51,865 bases of DNA. Source: JAYFNU01 sp964460755. Its GTDB lineage: Bacteria; Bacillota; Clostridia; Oscillospirales; Ruminococcaceae. The stretch spans positions 1 to 51,865 of the forward strand of contig CAYWQL010000012.1 in assembly GCA_964460755.1 (NCBI GenBank). Reading direction: 5' to 3'. The translations under genes and the position numbers were made by a program. Under the pieces are notes generated by a model. That model was not told the origin of the DNA and did no database searches. It saw only the letters and a program-made list of their open reading frames with translations. Below are positions 9,023 through 17,804 of the stretch, piece by piece; the first letter of the stretch is position 1; each line of letters opens with the position of its first letter.

Positions 9023-9979
9023 ATGAATCTTCACGGAAGGGACATTAAAATCTTTGCGGCTAACTCAAACCCGAAGCTCGCAAAGGAAATGTCAGAGTAC
9101 CTCGGGCTTCCGCTCGGGAAAAGCGACGTCGGTCTGTTCAGCGACGGCGAAATTTCGGTAACGGTGCACGAATCGGTGCGCGGAAGCGACGTCTTTGTCG
9201 TTCAGTCGACCGCCGCTCCTGTCAACCGCCACCTTATGGAGCTGCTGATTATGATTGACGCGTTTAAGCGCGCGTCGGCGGGCCGCATTACGGCGGTTAT
9301 GCCCTATTACGGCTATGCCCGTCAGGACAGAAAGTCCAAGGGACGCGACCCCATTTCGGCAAAGCTCGTCGCCGACCTTATCACTACCGCGGGCGCTGAC
9401 AGAATACTTACTATGGACCTTCACGCTCCTCAAATTCAGGGTTTCTTCAATATACCCGTTGACCACCTTGTCGGTATGCCTATTCTATCCCCCTACTTCG
9501 AGGCAAAATACGCCGACAAAAAGGAAAACGTCGTAGTTATGTCGCCCGATATCGGCTCAATAAACCGAGCAAGAACCTTTGCCCAGCGGCTTGACCTTCC
9601 TATCGCAATCGTCGACAAGCGCCGCCAGAAGGCGAACGAATGCGAGGTAATGAACATCATCGGAGACGTCGACGGCAAGGACATCATCATTTACGACGAT
9701 ATGGTTGACACGGCGGGCACCCTCACCAACGCCGCCAATGCCATAAAGGCGAAGGGCGCGAAATCAATCTGCGCCTGCGCGACCCACGCGGTCCTTTCTG
9801 GTCCGGGCGTCGAGAGAATCAGAAACAGCCCCATTGACGAGCTCGTTATGCTCGACACGATAGCTCTCCCCCCCGAAAAACAGGACCCAAAGATAAAAAT
9901 CATTTCCTGCGCCCCTGTTTTCGCCGAGGCCATCGCCCGCATCTACTCCGACAAGCCGATTTCACCGCTTGTAAGCTAA
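9023..9979 (+). CDS. prs: Ribose-phosphate pyrophosphokinase
   Basis: A 318-residue class I PRPP synthase: ribose-5-phosphate plus ATP to PRPP plus AMP, for nucleotide, histidine and tryptophan synthesis. Visible motifs: the catalytic-flexible-loop region YYGYARQDRK, the DLHAPQIQGFF metal/ATP segment, and the PRPP-binding loop DDMVDTAGTL. Length is standard. It lies 37 bp after glmU and 34 bp before a lipoprotein gene, all on +, probably one transcript ending at the terminator at 10831. Bacterial class I enzymes are ADP-inhibited; nothing in the sequence shows other control. Confidence 0.98.
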   Translation: MNLHGRDIKIFAANSNPKLAKEMSEYLGLPLGKSDVGLFSDGEISVTVHESVRGSDVFVVQSTAAPVNRHLMELLIMIDAFKRASAGRITAVMPYYGYARQDRKSKGRDPISAKLVADLITTAGADRILTMDLHAPQIQGFFNIPVDHLVGMPILSPYFEAKYADKKENVVVMSPDIGSINRARTFAQRLDLPIAIVDKRRQKANECEVMNIIGDVDGKDIIIYDDMVDTAGTLTNAANAIKAKGAKSICACATHAVLSGPGVERIRNSPIDELVMLDTIALPPEKQDPKIKIISCAPVFAEAIARIYSDKPISPLVS

Positions 9980-10013
9980 AATAAAACAACAAAATAACGA
10001 AGGGAATGCAGTT

Positions 10014-10817
10014 ATGAAAAAAATTATCGCTTTGGTTCTGGTTTTAGTTCTTTGCCTTTCGCTTGCCGCCTGCTCGCCGAGAAGCATTGTCAGCAACATT
10101 AAGAACGAAATAAAACACACGGTAGACGACATTTTCGGCGGAATTAAATCGAAGATTTCCTCGATTTTCAACAAAGACGACAACGACGACGATCTCATCG
10201 ACGACGGTTATCTTATTGACGGCGACGAAGACGGTGAAGACAGCGATGACGACGATTACTCCAACGCAAGTCTTGACCATCCGGTTGCGACCCTTGCCGA
10301 ATTTGACGATGAAATGATGTCGTTTGATTTCAACACCGACTGGTCCGCGTTTTACGAGTCCCAAACCGACGACGGCGGATATATCTACGCCGTGTGGTCA
10401 GACGAGTCGGTTAATTCAAGTAATTATCTTAACTATGAAACAGAATACGTCGCTTCGTCAAAGATAGTTGTCACCGCCGAGGACAGCGACGATTATACAG
10501 GCAAGCTCCTCTCGGTTTACGCATACGTACCCCTTTATGACATTACTTATATGGACCCCGCTGACTCGGACGGCTTTATTACCCTTTCAAAGAGCGTTCT
10601 TAAGGGAATGATTTCCGGTCTTACCGACAGCGAGGCCGACGAGCTTTATGCAACCATTAATCTTCCGACAGCCGACGATTACGAGGCGATTGTAAACGGC
10701 GACCTTAACCCGAGTGATATTGAATTCGGTTACGCTTACATCGACGACGGACGATATGTCATTTCGGCGATTAATATGAGCGATACGATTATCCTTCAGC
10801 TTATGTCGCTGTATTAA
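10014..10817 (+). CDS. Predicted lipoprotein with Asp-rich linker
   Basis: A 267-residue secreted protein. Signal peptide with LSLAAC lipobox (Cys about 20). Residues about 55-90 are extremely acidic (runs of Asp/Glu), then a globular domain of about 165 residues rich in aromatic and acidic residues that I do not recognise. It follows prs by 34 bp with an AAGGGAATG-like site and ends before a terminator. The acidic linker may bind cations or simply extend the domain through the wall; that is inference. Confidence 0.72.
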   Translation: MKKIIALVLVLVLCLSLAACSPRSIVSNIKNEIKHTVDDIFGGIKSKISSIFNKDDNDDDLIDDGYLIDGDEDGEDSDDDDYSNASLDHPVATLAEFDDEMMSFDFNTDWSAFYESQTDDGGYIYAVWSDESVNSSNYLNYETEYVASSKIVVTAEDSDDYTGKLLSVYAYVPLYDITYMDPADSDGFITLSKSVLKGMISGLTDSEADELYATINLPTADDYEAIVNGDLNPSDIEFGYAYIDDGRYVISAINMSDTIILQLMSLY

Positions 10818-10830
10818 TCTTTACGCGCAT

Positions 10831-10864
10831 AAAAAAGCGGACTGCTCAGCAGTCCGCTTTTATT
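10831..10864. terminator. Bidirectional intrinsic terminator
   Basis: A 9-bp GC-rich stem GCGGACTGC / GCAGTCCGC with a TCA loop (10837-10857), flanked by A6 on the left and a T-rich tail on the right, so it can serve the prs operon on + and the membrane-protein genes on -. Confidence 0.92.
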
Positions 10865-10883
10865 TTTGCACTTTTGTCCGATG

Positions 10884-11003
10884 TTAACGAATTGCCATCG
10901 CATAGCTGAGCATCGGAAGGATTGACGTAAGAAGAAGCGCCACAACAAGCACGACGCAAAGAATTATCGTTATTATCTTAATGAGCTTTCGATTGTTCAT
11001 CAT
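10884..11003 (-). CDS. Small single-pass membrane protein, 39 residues
   Basis: An open frame beginning ATGATG (11003) and ending TAA (10884-10886). It encodes a basic N-terminus (MMNNRKLIK), a hydrophobic stretch of about 22 residues (IITIILCVVLVVALLLTSIL) and a short tail ending in MAIR. An AAAGGAGAG site lies 8 bp before the start and the frame overlaps the end of the 271-residue membrane protein gene by 26 bp, so it should be translationally coupled to it. A real small protein is likely on these grounds; its function is unknown. It could be a subunit or modulator of the neighbouring membrane protein. Confidence 0.65.
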   Translation of the reverse strand: MMNNRKLIKIITIILCVVLVVALLLTSILPMLSYAMAIR

Positions 11004-11793
11004 AATCTTTTCTCTCCTTTAAAATGAACTTTGACGAGGCGAAGAAGCCGCCAAGTGCGCCAAGCAGGTCCGCGAGAATGAGCGTCGCCTCCCGTCGGTC
11101 GCCCGCCCGAACAAGGGATATTATCGTCGGCGCGCCGACGCCCGCGACTACGAAGAGAACAACAAAGGAAAGCGCGACCGTCTTTTCCTTGTTTTTCTGC
11201 TTGTCCTCAAGAGAAAGATACCGTCCAAAGGCAAGAAAGAAAAGCGCAAGCACAAGCTCGACGGCGACCGCAGCGATAATAACGCTGTTGTTTGCGTTAA
11301 TCGGCGCGGTGACGAACTCGGTCAGCGCCCGAAAGCAGTACCACAAAATCACCGTTGTCGAAAGATATGCTCCGCCAGTATATTTTTCGCTGTCGCGAAG
11401 ATACCAAAATCCTGTGACAAAAAACCACAGCGCCGCCAGCACGCCCAAGACACAGCATATGCCCGACACAAGCTTGCCAGCAAGGACAACATATTTCGCG
11501 CTTTCAAAAAAGCCCTGAAGACTTGCTACGAAGGCGAAAACTCCCGCAAGGGAAAAAAACAAAAAGGCGGGCGAGCTTTTTTCTTTTTCGCTGCCTGTCG
11601 AGATACAGGGCTTAAAGCGTCTGTTTAAAAGCACGACAAGCGCGACAAGAAGCGCCGCCATAACGACGCGAAGAACGGTTGAGCCGCCGTCATAATAGCC
11701 CGTCTTCGGATTTATGAAGCAAATCGCGTCGATTGTCCTAAACGCAAAAAACATAAGCGTAAGCAAACCGCAGAGCAAAAATTGTTTTCTCAA
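10978..11793 (-). CDS. Polytopic membrane protein, unknown
   Basis: I place the start at the TTG at 11793, giving 271 residues. It overlaps the citrate synthase stop (TTGA), and GGAGAC of the preceding gene lies 8-9 bp upstream; reading further upstream would need a long overlap into citrate synthase and gives a basic sequence unlike a membrane protein. About seven or eight hydrophobic segments are visible, with the motif CFINPKTGYYDGG in an early loop. No family recognised. It is co-transcribed with citrate synthase and followed by the 39-residue membrane protein. Confidence 0.72.
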   Translation of the reverse strand: MRKQFLLCGLLTLMFFAFRTIDAICFINPKTGYYDGGSTVLRVVMAALLVALVVLLNRRFKPCISTGSEKEKSSPAFLFFSLAGVFAFVASLQGFFESAKYVVLAGKLVSGICCVLGVLAALWFFVTGFWYLRDSEKYTGGAYLSTTVILWYCFRALTEFVTAPINANNSVIIAAVAVELVLALFFLAFGRYLSLEDKQKNKEKTVALSFVVLFVVAGVGAPTIISLVRAGDRREATLILADLLGALGGFFASSKFILKERKDYDEQSKAH

Positions 11794-13157
11794 AGCTTTC
11801 TGTCTCCGATGGGAATATATTCGCGTGTCTCGCCGAGATATTTGTAGGCGGGGCGAATGATTTTGTTGCCGAAGAGCATTTCCTCGACCCTGTGAGCGCA
11901 CCAGCCCGACATTCTCGCAACGGCGAAAAGCGGTGTATAAAGGTCGGTCGGAATACGCATAGATTTATATACAAGACCCGAATAAAGGTCGACGTTCGCA
12001 CAGATGTTGCCGATTTTCCGCTTTTGATACATAAGCTCGGGCGCGAGACGCTCCACCGCGTAAAGCAGCTTGTAGTCGTCACCCATACCCGTCTGCTCGG
12101 CAAGCTCCTTGGCGTTTTTGCGAAGAATTGTCGCGCGCGGGTCACTCATCGTATATACCGCGTGACCCATACCATAAATAAGCCCGGACTTATCTCCGTT
12201 CTTTTTGTCGAGGGTATCGTTAAGGTAATTTTTTATTTCGTCGTCGTCATTATAGTCGCGAACGCCTTCCTTGATTCCGTCGAGCATATTCATAACCTGA
12301 ATATTTGCGCCGCCGTGCTTCGGCCCTTTCAGCGCGCCGATTGACGCGGAAATGGCGGAATATATGTCGGTGCCCGTCGAGGTCAGCACGCGGGTGGTAA
12401 AGGTCGAATTGTTTCCGCCGCCGTGGTCGGCGTGAAGCACAAGACACAAATCAAGCAGCCGCGCCTCCTGCTCGGTAAATTTTTTGTCCGAGCGGTTGAT
12501 TCGAAGAATATTCTGCGCCGTCGAAAGCTCGGGCTTCAGCTGATGAAAATACATACTCTTTTTATCGTATACGCGTCGCTTAACCTGATAGGCGTCGACC
12601 ATAATCGTCGGCACGACCGAAATAAGCGAAAGCGCCTGATAAAGCGAATTTTCAAGCGACATATCCTCGGCGTTTTTGTCGTAAGAATATAGCGCCAGCA
12701 CCGAACGCGCCATCTTGTTCATTATGTTCGGCGACGGGGCTTTCATAATCATATCCTCCGCAAAGCCGTCGGGAAGCTCGCGCAGCTCCGACATAACCTT
12801 GCGCATAATTTTCATCTGTCCGATTGTCGGAAGCGAACCGAAAAGAAGAAGCCACACAACCTCCTCGAAGATATATCTATCCTCGTTCGCGTTAGCTTCA
12901 ATGATTTGGTTGACGTCAATTCCGCGATAGATAAGCTTTCCGTCGCAGGGCACTCTTTCGCCGTCCTTCATCTCGTAACCGACAACGTCGCATATGCTCG
13001 TAAGCCCCGCTAAAACACCCGTTCCGTTGGCGTTGCGAAGACCTCTTTTGACGTCGTATTTTACCCAGTCGTCTGCGTTTATGTAGTTATATTTCTTAAA
13101 CTCGTCACATAAATATGTAAAAGAGTCGCGCAGCTCAGGCGTAAATTCTTGAAGCAT
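11790..13157 (-). CDS. gltA: Citrate synthase (Si-type)
   Basis: A 455-residue type I/II-fold citrate synthase joining acetyl-CoA and oxaloacetate. Catalytic-site segments are visible: LHADHGGGNNSTFTTR (substrate His), GALKGPKHGGANIQ and the C-terminal arginine region. It is of the longer clostridial type, not the Re-type (HMGL-family) enzyme of some clostridia. The ATG at 13157 is chosen because AAGGAGG lies 7 bp upstream; a frame extending to 13229 has no such site. It is not beside aconitase or isocitrate dehydrogenase, so it probably feeds glutamate synthesis through a partial TCA cycle. Confidence 0.95.
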   Translation of the reverse strand: MLQEFTPELRDSFTYLCDEFKKYNYINADDWVKYDVKRGLRNANGTGVLAGLTSICDVVGYEMKDGERVPCDGKLIYRGIDVNQIIEANANEDRYIFEEVVWLLLFGSLPTIGQMKIMRKVMSELRELPDGFAEDMIMKAPSPNIMNKMARSVLALYSYDKNAEDMSLENSLYQALSLISVVPTIMVDAYQVKRRVYDKKSMYFHQLKPELSTAQNILRINRSDKKFTEQEARLLDLCLVLHADHGGGNNSTFTTRVLTSTGTDIYSAISASIGALKGPKHGGANIQVMNMLDGIKEGVRDYNDDDEIKNYLNDTLDKKNGDKSGLIYGMGHAVYTMSDPRATILRKNAKELAEQTGMGDDYKLLYAVERLAPELMYQKRKIGNICANVDLYSGLVYKSMRIPTDLYTPLFAVARMSGWCAHRVEEMLFGNKIIRPAYKYLGETREYIPIGDRKL

Positions 13158-13240
13158 AAAACAATTCCTCCTTCTTTGAGAAAAAACAACTTTAGATATT
13201 GTAGCACAATTTATTATATTTTGCCACACAGGAGAAAAAA

Positions 13241-14236
13241 ATGAAGTTAAAGCTAACGCCGATTTTGGTCTTTGCGGTTCTCGTCGCGGCCACGCCCGCG
13301 CTTGCGTTGCTTTCGCCGCGTGAAACTGGCGAACACCTTGAAACTCTTCCGAGCACTACAATCGGCAAAACCGACGAAAAAAAGGACGCTCTGATAACCG
13401 TTTACGACGAGGGCGCGAAAGAAGCCCTTACCCTTACCGAGCGCGAATATCTCATCGGCGCGGTCGTTACCGAAATGCCCGCGCTGTACGAGGTCGAAGC
13501 GCTCAAGGCGCAGGCGGTCGCGGCGCGGAGCTACGCTCTTTTCGTCAAAGAGCTTCGCGAGAAGGAGCCTCTGCCCGAGCTGAAGGGCGGTATTTTTTCG
13601 GTCAACACCAAGGCACACACCGGATATGTTCCCGAGGCGGAGGCAAGAAATATTTACGGCAAAAACTTTTCGCTGTACTATGACAAAATCGCCGACGCCG
13701 TAGACGAGGTTCTCGAATACGCCGTGACGGTCGACGGCAAGCCGATTTGCGCGTGCTATCACGCTATTTCCACGGGACAAACCGAAGCGAGCGAAAACGT
13801 TTTCGCGTCGGCGCTGTCCTATCTTGTTCCCGTCGACAGCTCGTTTGACGAAGCGGCGCCGGGGTATCTTTCCACCGTTGTTTTTTCGCCAAGCGAGCTC
13901 AACACCCTTTTAACCCTTAACGTGGAGGACTTCTCCCTTTCGGGCGAGCCGGAAACATGGTTCGGCGAAACGAAATATTCCCCGTCCGGCAACGTGACGT
14001 CTGTCATTCTCGGCGACCGTGTTTTTTCCGGCACGGAAATACGGACGCTTTTGAATCTTCGTTCGGCGGCGTTCACGGTCAACTATGCCGACAGCGTTTT
14101 CACCTTCACCGTGCGCGGATACGGTCACGGCGTCGGAATGAGCCAGAACGGGGCAAACGAGCTCGCCAAGCGCGGCGAAAGCTTCAAGGACATTCTTTGC
14201 TACTACTACACAGGCGCGGCGGTCGAAAAATATTAA
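13241..14236 (+). CDS. spoIID: SpoIID/LytB-domain protein (stage II sporulation protein D)
   Basis: A 331-residue protein with an N-terminal membrane anchor (about 5-22) and a SpoIID domain. Signature segments: EYLIGAVVTEMPA, ALKAQAVAARSYAL, and the C-terminal GYGHGVGMSQNGANELAKRG. SpoIID is a lytic transglycosylase of the DMP engulfment machinery that cleaves glycan strands lacking stem peptides; the family also includes non-sporulation LytB-like proteins. GGAGAAAAAA precedes the ATG. No spoIIQ or spoIIID is next to it, so a sporulation role is likely but not proved by context. Confidence 0.88.
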   Translation: MKLKLTPILVFAVLVAATPALALLSPRETGEHLETLPSTTIGKTDEKKDALITVYDEGAKEALTLTEREYLIGAVVTEMPALYEVEALKAQAVAARSYALFVKELREKEPLPELKGGIFSVNTKAHTGYVPEAEARNIYGKNFSLYYDKIADAVDEVLEYAVTVDGKPICACYHAISTGQTEASENVFASALSYLVPVDSSFDEAAPGYLSTVVFSPSELNTLLTLNVEDFSLSGEPETWFGETKYSPSGNVTSVILGDRVFSGTEIRTLLNLRSAAFTVNYADSVFTFTVRGYGHGVGMSQNGANELAKRGESFKDILCYYYTGAAVEKY

Positions 14237-14245
14237 CGCACAAGC

Positions 14246-14289
14246 AAAAACGGTCTGTCCTTTTGCTTTCGCTCAACAAACCGTTTTTT
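14246..14289. terminator. Terminator between spoIID and the parB-like gene
   Basis: Arms AAAAACGGT (14246-14254) and ACCGTTTTT (14280-14288) with a 25-base loop and T-run on both strands. It separates the converging spoIID and parB-like genes. Confidence 0.75.
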
Positions 14290-14317
14290 GCTGTATTGGA
14301 AGAATTGCTATCAAATT

Positions 14318-15121
14318 TTAGACGCCCGTAAGGACGTTGTTCGCAGGAATTTTTATAAGATACTCGACGTACTCGTCGCCGTCGCGGCGCTCGGTCTGCG
14401 CCCTTACTCCCGCCTGTTTCATCACCTCAAGCGCGCGGTTAATGGTGTTGAAGAAAATTCTGACGTCCTTTATCGCGACGGTTCTTTTCTGAATATCTCC
14501 CGCGTCGAGATTAAGCCGTTCGCATAAAATACGCGCCTTTTGCCCAAGGCAAAGCTCGTCCGACAGCAGGTCTGCGAAGATATGCTCCCGTTCATTTCGC
14601 GGCATCGTAAGAATATATCTCGCGCGTTTTTCGCTAACTCCCGCCGCCTCGCATATAACCCGCTCCCGTTCGTCAAGGCAGAGAATTTGAAGCTTTTTTT
14701 CAACCTCCGACGACGAAAGACCCGTCAGTCTGCAAAACCTTTCGCTTTTCATTTCGCACCCGTTAAGGGCGGCGTAGTACGCCTCGGCAAGCTCAAAGCA
14801 GGTCATATTTTCGCGATGAAGATTCGCGACAAGACCCCGAACCTCAAGGTCGTCCTCATCGTTTTTTATTACCACGCAGGGCACCCGCTTCAAATAGAGC
14901 CGACGGGCGGCAAGCAGACGGCGCTCGCCCGAAACAACGACGAATTCCCGCCCCTCCCGAGCAACGATAAGCGGTTCGACAATGCCGTAATGCTTTATGC
15001 TTGTTACAAGCTCCTCAAGCCGTTCCTCATCATAAAGGTGCCTTTGGGGACGCTTCGGCTGAACGAGCTTATCGGTTTTTATGTAGCACGCCCTTATCAA
15101 TCCAAATTCCTTTTGAAACAT
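14318..15121 (-). CDS. ParB/Noc-like DNA-binding protein
   Basis: A 267-residue ParB-family protein (286 if the start at 15178 is used). It has the N-terminal ParB/CTPase fold with VVSGERRLLAARRL (the GERR CTP-binding motif), then VANLHREN, a helix-turn-helix region (FCRLTGLSSSEVEKKLQIL) and a C-terminal dimerisation tail. Its place beside rsmG-mnmG-mnmE is where Bacillus noc sits. At positions that separate ParB (parS) from Noc (NBS) specificity it matches neither well: Ser, Lys, Cys and Lys in place of R/T/A/G or Q/K/K/R. Two starts have Shine-Dalgarno sites, 15121 and 15178; the choice decides whether the strong hairpin between them is leader or coding. Confidence 0.8.
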   Translation of the reverse strand: MFQKEFGLIRACYIKTDKLVQPKRPQRHLYDEERLEELVTSIKHYGIVEPLIVAREGREFVVVSGERRLLAARRLYLKRVPCVVIKNDEDDLEVRGLVANLHRENMTCFELAEAYYAALNGCEMKSERFCRLTGLSSSEVEKKLQILCLDERERVICEAAGVSEKRARYILTMPRNEREHIFADLLSDELCLGQKARILCERLNLDAGDIQKRTVAIKDVRIFFNTINRALEVMKQAGVRAQTERRDGDEYVEYLIKIPANNVLTGV

Positions 15122-15173
15122 AAAAGCCCCGCCCTTTCTTATGTGCTTATCGTAACACAAGGGCGGAGCTTTT
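15122..15173 (-). promoter_or_regulatory. RBS-sequestering or attenuator hairpin before the parB-like gene
   Basis: On the - transcript, AAAAGCUCCGCCCUU (complement of 15159-15173) pairs with AAGGGCGGGGCUUUU (complement of 15122-15136) over 15 bp, including one G-U pair; on + the same position is a C-A mismatch, so the structure is better on -. The loop is 22 bases. The 3' arm contains the only Shine-Dalgarno-like sequence for the ATG at 15121, which follows directly. The CUUUUAUGUUU tail also makes it terminator-like. Confidence 0.65.
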
Positions 15174-15225
15174 GCCATATAATTCCTTCTTCAAAATGCA
15201 ACAGCATTCTCTTTCCTGTATCAAT

Positions 15226-15927
15226 TTAAAGAGGGCTTTTTAAAATATTTTTTCCGCTTCTCGGATATTTTGGCGCAGTTTGCGATATCTTTTTGACAAC
15301 GACAAGAACTCGTTCGCTTCCGTTCGGAAGAGTAAACCGGCGCTTGGCGACGACCATTCCGCCAAGCTCCTTCAGCGCGTGCTTTGAGCGTGAAATTTCC
15401 TCGTCGGCGTCCGGCCCCTTCATTGCGATAAAATGCCCGCCCGCTTTGACGAGCGGAAGGCAGTATTCCAAAAGCGGCGAAAGCTCGGCGACGGCGCGGG
15501 CAACAACGGTGTCGTACGCTTCGCGATATTCACCGCGAGACAGCTCCTCGGCGCGGCCGTGAACGGTTTTTATGTCTACGCCGATTTCCCGTGCGGCGTC
15601 CTCAATAAATTTAAGCTTCTTTCCCGTCGAGTCGATAAGCGTAAGCGACAAGGACTCCTTCGCCGTTTTTATCACGACGCCGGGAAAGCCCGCTCCTGTT
15701 CCGACGTCGGCGACCTCGCCCGAAAGCTCGTCGCAGGAAAGCAAGGTAAGGCTGTCTAAAAGGTGCTTAATCTCGACGTCGCGAGGCTCGGTTATCGCCG
15801 TAAGATTGAGGCTCTTGTTGGTTTCGACAAGCTTTTCGCAATAGCTGTCGAGCTTATTCGCCGCCTGCTCGCTTACCGAAACGCCAAGGCTTCCCGCCTC
15901 GCTAATCAGTCGTGTTATGTCTATCAT
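15226..15927 (-). CDS. rsmG: 16S rRNA (guanine527-N7)-methyltransferase
   Basis: A 233-residue SAM-dependent methyltransferase (GidB) acting on G527 of 16S rRNA. The SAM-binding glycine loop DVGTGAGFPGVV (about 72-83) and the following LIDSTGKKLKFI are clear. AAGGAG lies 10 bp before the ATG at 15927, and the gene overlaps the end of mnmG by 26 bp. Length is normal. The order mnmE-mnmG-rsmG is the classical origin-proximal operon. Confidence 0.97.
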   Translation of the reverse strand: MIDITRLISEAGSLGVSVSEQAANKLDSYCEKLVETNKSLNLTAITEPRDVEIKHLLDSLTLLSCDELSGEVADVGTGAGFPGVVIKTAKESLSLTLIDSTGKKLKFIEDAAREIGVDIKTVHGRAEELSRGEYREAYDTVVARAVAELSPLLEYCLPLVKAGGHFIAMKGPDADEEISRSKHALKELGGMVVAKRRFTLPNGSERVLVVVKKISQTAPKYPRSGKNILKSPL

Positions 15928-17803
15928 TTCGTCTTTTCTCCTTGGTAAGCCAGATTGTAAGCACCGAAATATCGGCGGGATTAACCCCGCTTATTCGGCT
16001 TGCCTGTCCGATTGAAAGCGGTTTTGCCTTGTTCAGCTTATCTCGCGCTTCTATACGAAGCCCCGTCACAAGCGCATAGTCAAGCTCGGGCGACAAAGCC
16101 ATATTCTCCAAGCGACGCTGTTTGTCTATAACAATTTTTTGACGCTTCAAATAGCCCTCGTATTTTAATTCGGTTTCGGCCTTTTCGATTATTCCGTCAC
16201 TCGGCGCGTCCTTTCTCGTTGTGTCGAACTGCGCGATATCGCGATAGCTTATCGACGGTCTTTTTACAAGCGACGCAATGGTCGCGCCTGTCACAAGCGG
16301 CGCGGTTTCACGTTGTGCCAAAAGCTTGTTTAACCCTTCCGACGGAGGAATAACGACCCTGTTCATACGGTCGATTTCATCTAATAGAAGCTTTTTGTTG
16401 GTGAGGTAAACCTCATATCTCTTGTCGGTCACAAGACCGATTTCACGTCCCCTTTCGCAAAGCCGTCGGTCGGCGTTGTCCTGACGGAGAAGAAGGCGAT
16501 ATTCGCTTCGAGAGGTCATCATACGATAGGGCTCGTTGGTTCCCTTGGTGACGAGGTCGTCGATAAGCGTGCCGATATATGAGCTGTCGCGTGTCAGAAT
16601 AAAAGGCTTGCCGCCCTTTGCTTTTTGTGCGGCGTTAATCCCCGCTATAAGTCCCTGCGCCGCCGCCTCTTCATAGCCGCTCGTTCCGTTGAACTGACCC
16701 GCGCCGAAAAGCCCTTTAACGGTCTTTAATTCGAGCGATGGTAGAAGGGTAAGCGGGTCGCAGCAATCGTACTCAATCGCATATGCGGGCCGCATAATTT
16801 CAATATGCTCAAAGCCCTCTATTGTTTCATACATCTCATGCTGAACGTCTACGGGAAGGGAGGAGCTCATTCCCTGAAGATACATCTCGTCGGTGTCGTC
16901 GCCGCAGGGCTCGATAAACAGCTGATGTCTCTTCTTGTCGGAAAAGCGAACAACCTTGTCCTCAATCGACGGGCAATAGCGCGGGCCTATCCCTTCGATT
17001 TTTCCTCCGTAAAGGGGCGAACGATGCAGATTATTTCTTATAACCTCGTGGGTTCGCTCGTTGGTGTAGGCAATATAGCACACGGCGTGATTTTTTATTT
17101 CGTCAGGACTGTCCATAAAGGAAAACGGCGTTATGCGCTCGTCCCCCCGCTGAATTTCAAGCTTCGAAAAATCTATGCTTCTTCGATGTACGCGGGCAGG
17201 CGTGCCCGTTTTAAACCGCCTTATTTCGACGCCGTTGTCAATAAGGCTTTGCGTCAATTTAGTCGCGGCGTTAATGTTGTCGGGTCCGGAAACCTTTGTC
17301 GCGTCGCCGACGAAAATCCGCCCGCCAAGATATGTGCCCGTCGCCACGACGGCGCATTTTGTTGAAAAGGTCGCGCCGAGAAGGGTTTTAACCGCCGTTA
17401 TCGCGCCGTTGTCGACAACGATTTCAGTCGCCTCGTCCTGTATAACGTCGAGATTCTTTTGGCCTTCAAGGGCGATTTTCATATACTTGTGGTAGGCTCT
17501 TCGGTCGCTTTGAACCCGCAGCGAATGAACCGCCGCACCTTTCGCGAGGTTGAGCATACGGCTTTGTATCGTCGTAGCGTCCGCCGCTCTGCCCATTTCG
17601 CCGCCAAGCGCGTCGATTTCGCAGACAAGGTGCCCCTTCGCCGTTCCCCCGATAGACGGATTGCACGGAAGATTCGCAATAGCGTCAAGCGAAAGCGTCA
17701 GCACCGCCGTCCTTGCGCCAAGACGCGCCGAAGCGAGCGCGGCTTCACAGCCCGCATGCCCCGCGCCGATTACAATAACGTCATATTCTTTAAATTTAAA
17801 CAT
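15902..17803 (-). CDS. mnmG: tRNA uridine-5-carboxymethylaminomethyl modification enzyme MnmG
   Basis: A 633-residue FAD enzyme (GidA) that with MnmE installs the (carboxymethyl)aminomethyl group at U34 of certain tRNAs. FAD-binding GAGHAGCEAA at the N-terminus, the CNPSIGGTAKGH segment, and the C-terminal helical domain are intact. I take the ATG at 17803, one base after the mnmE stop, with GTGGGG upstream inside mnmE; a start five codons earlier would overlap mnmE. Confidence 0.98.
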   Translation of the reverse strand: MFKFKEYDVIVIGAGHAGCEAALASARLGARTAVLTLSLDAIANLPCNPSIGGTAKGHLVCEIDALGGEMGRAADATTIQSRMLNLAKGAAVHSLRVQSDRRAYHKYMKIALEGQKNLDVIQDEATEIVVDNGAITAVKTLLGATFSTKCAVVATGTYLGGRIFVGDATKVSGPDNINAATKLTQSLIDNGVEIRRFKTGTPARVHRRSIDFSKLEIQRGDERITPFSFMDSPDEIKNHAVCYIAYTNERTHEVIRNNLHRSPLYGGKIEGIGPRYCPSIEDKVVRFSDKKRHQLFIEPCGDDTDEMYLQGMSSSLPVDVQHEMYETIEGFEHIEIMRPAYAIEYDCCDPLTLLPSLELKTVKGLFGAGQFNGTSGYEEAAAQGLIAGINAAQKAKGGKPFILTRDSSYIGTLIDDLVTKGTNEPYRMMTSRSEYRLLLRQDNADRRLCERGREIGLVTDKRYEVYLTNKKLLLDEIDRMNRVVIPPSEGLNKLLAQRETAPLVTGATIASLVKRPSISYRDIAQFDTTRKDAPSDGIIEKAETELKYEGYLKRQKIVIDKQRRLENMALSPELDYALVTGLRIEARDKLNKAKPLSIGQASRISGVNPADISVLTIWLTKEKRRNDRHNTTD

Positions 17804-17804
17804 T

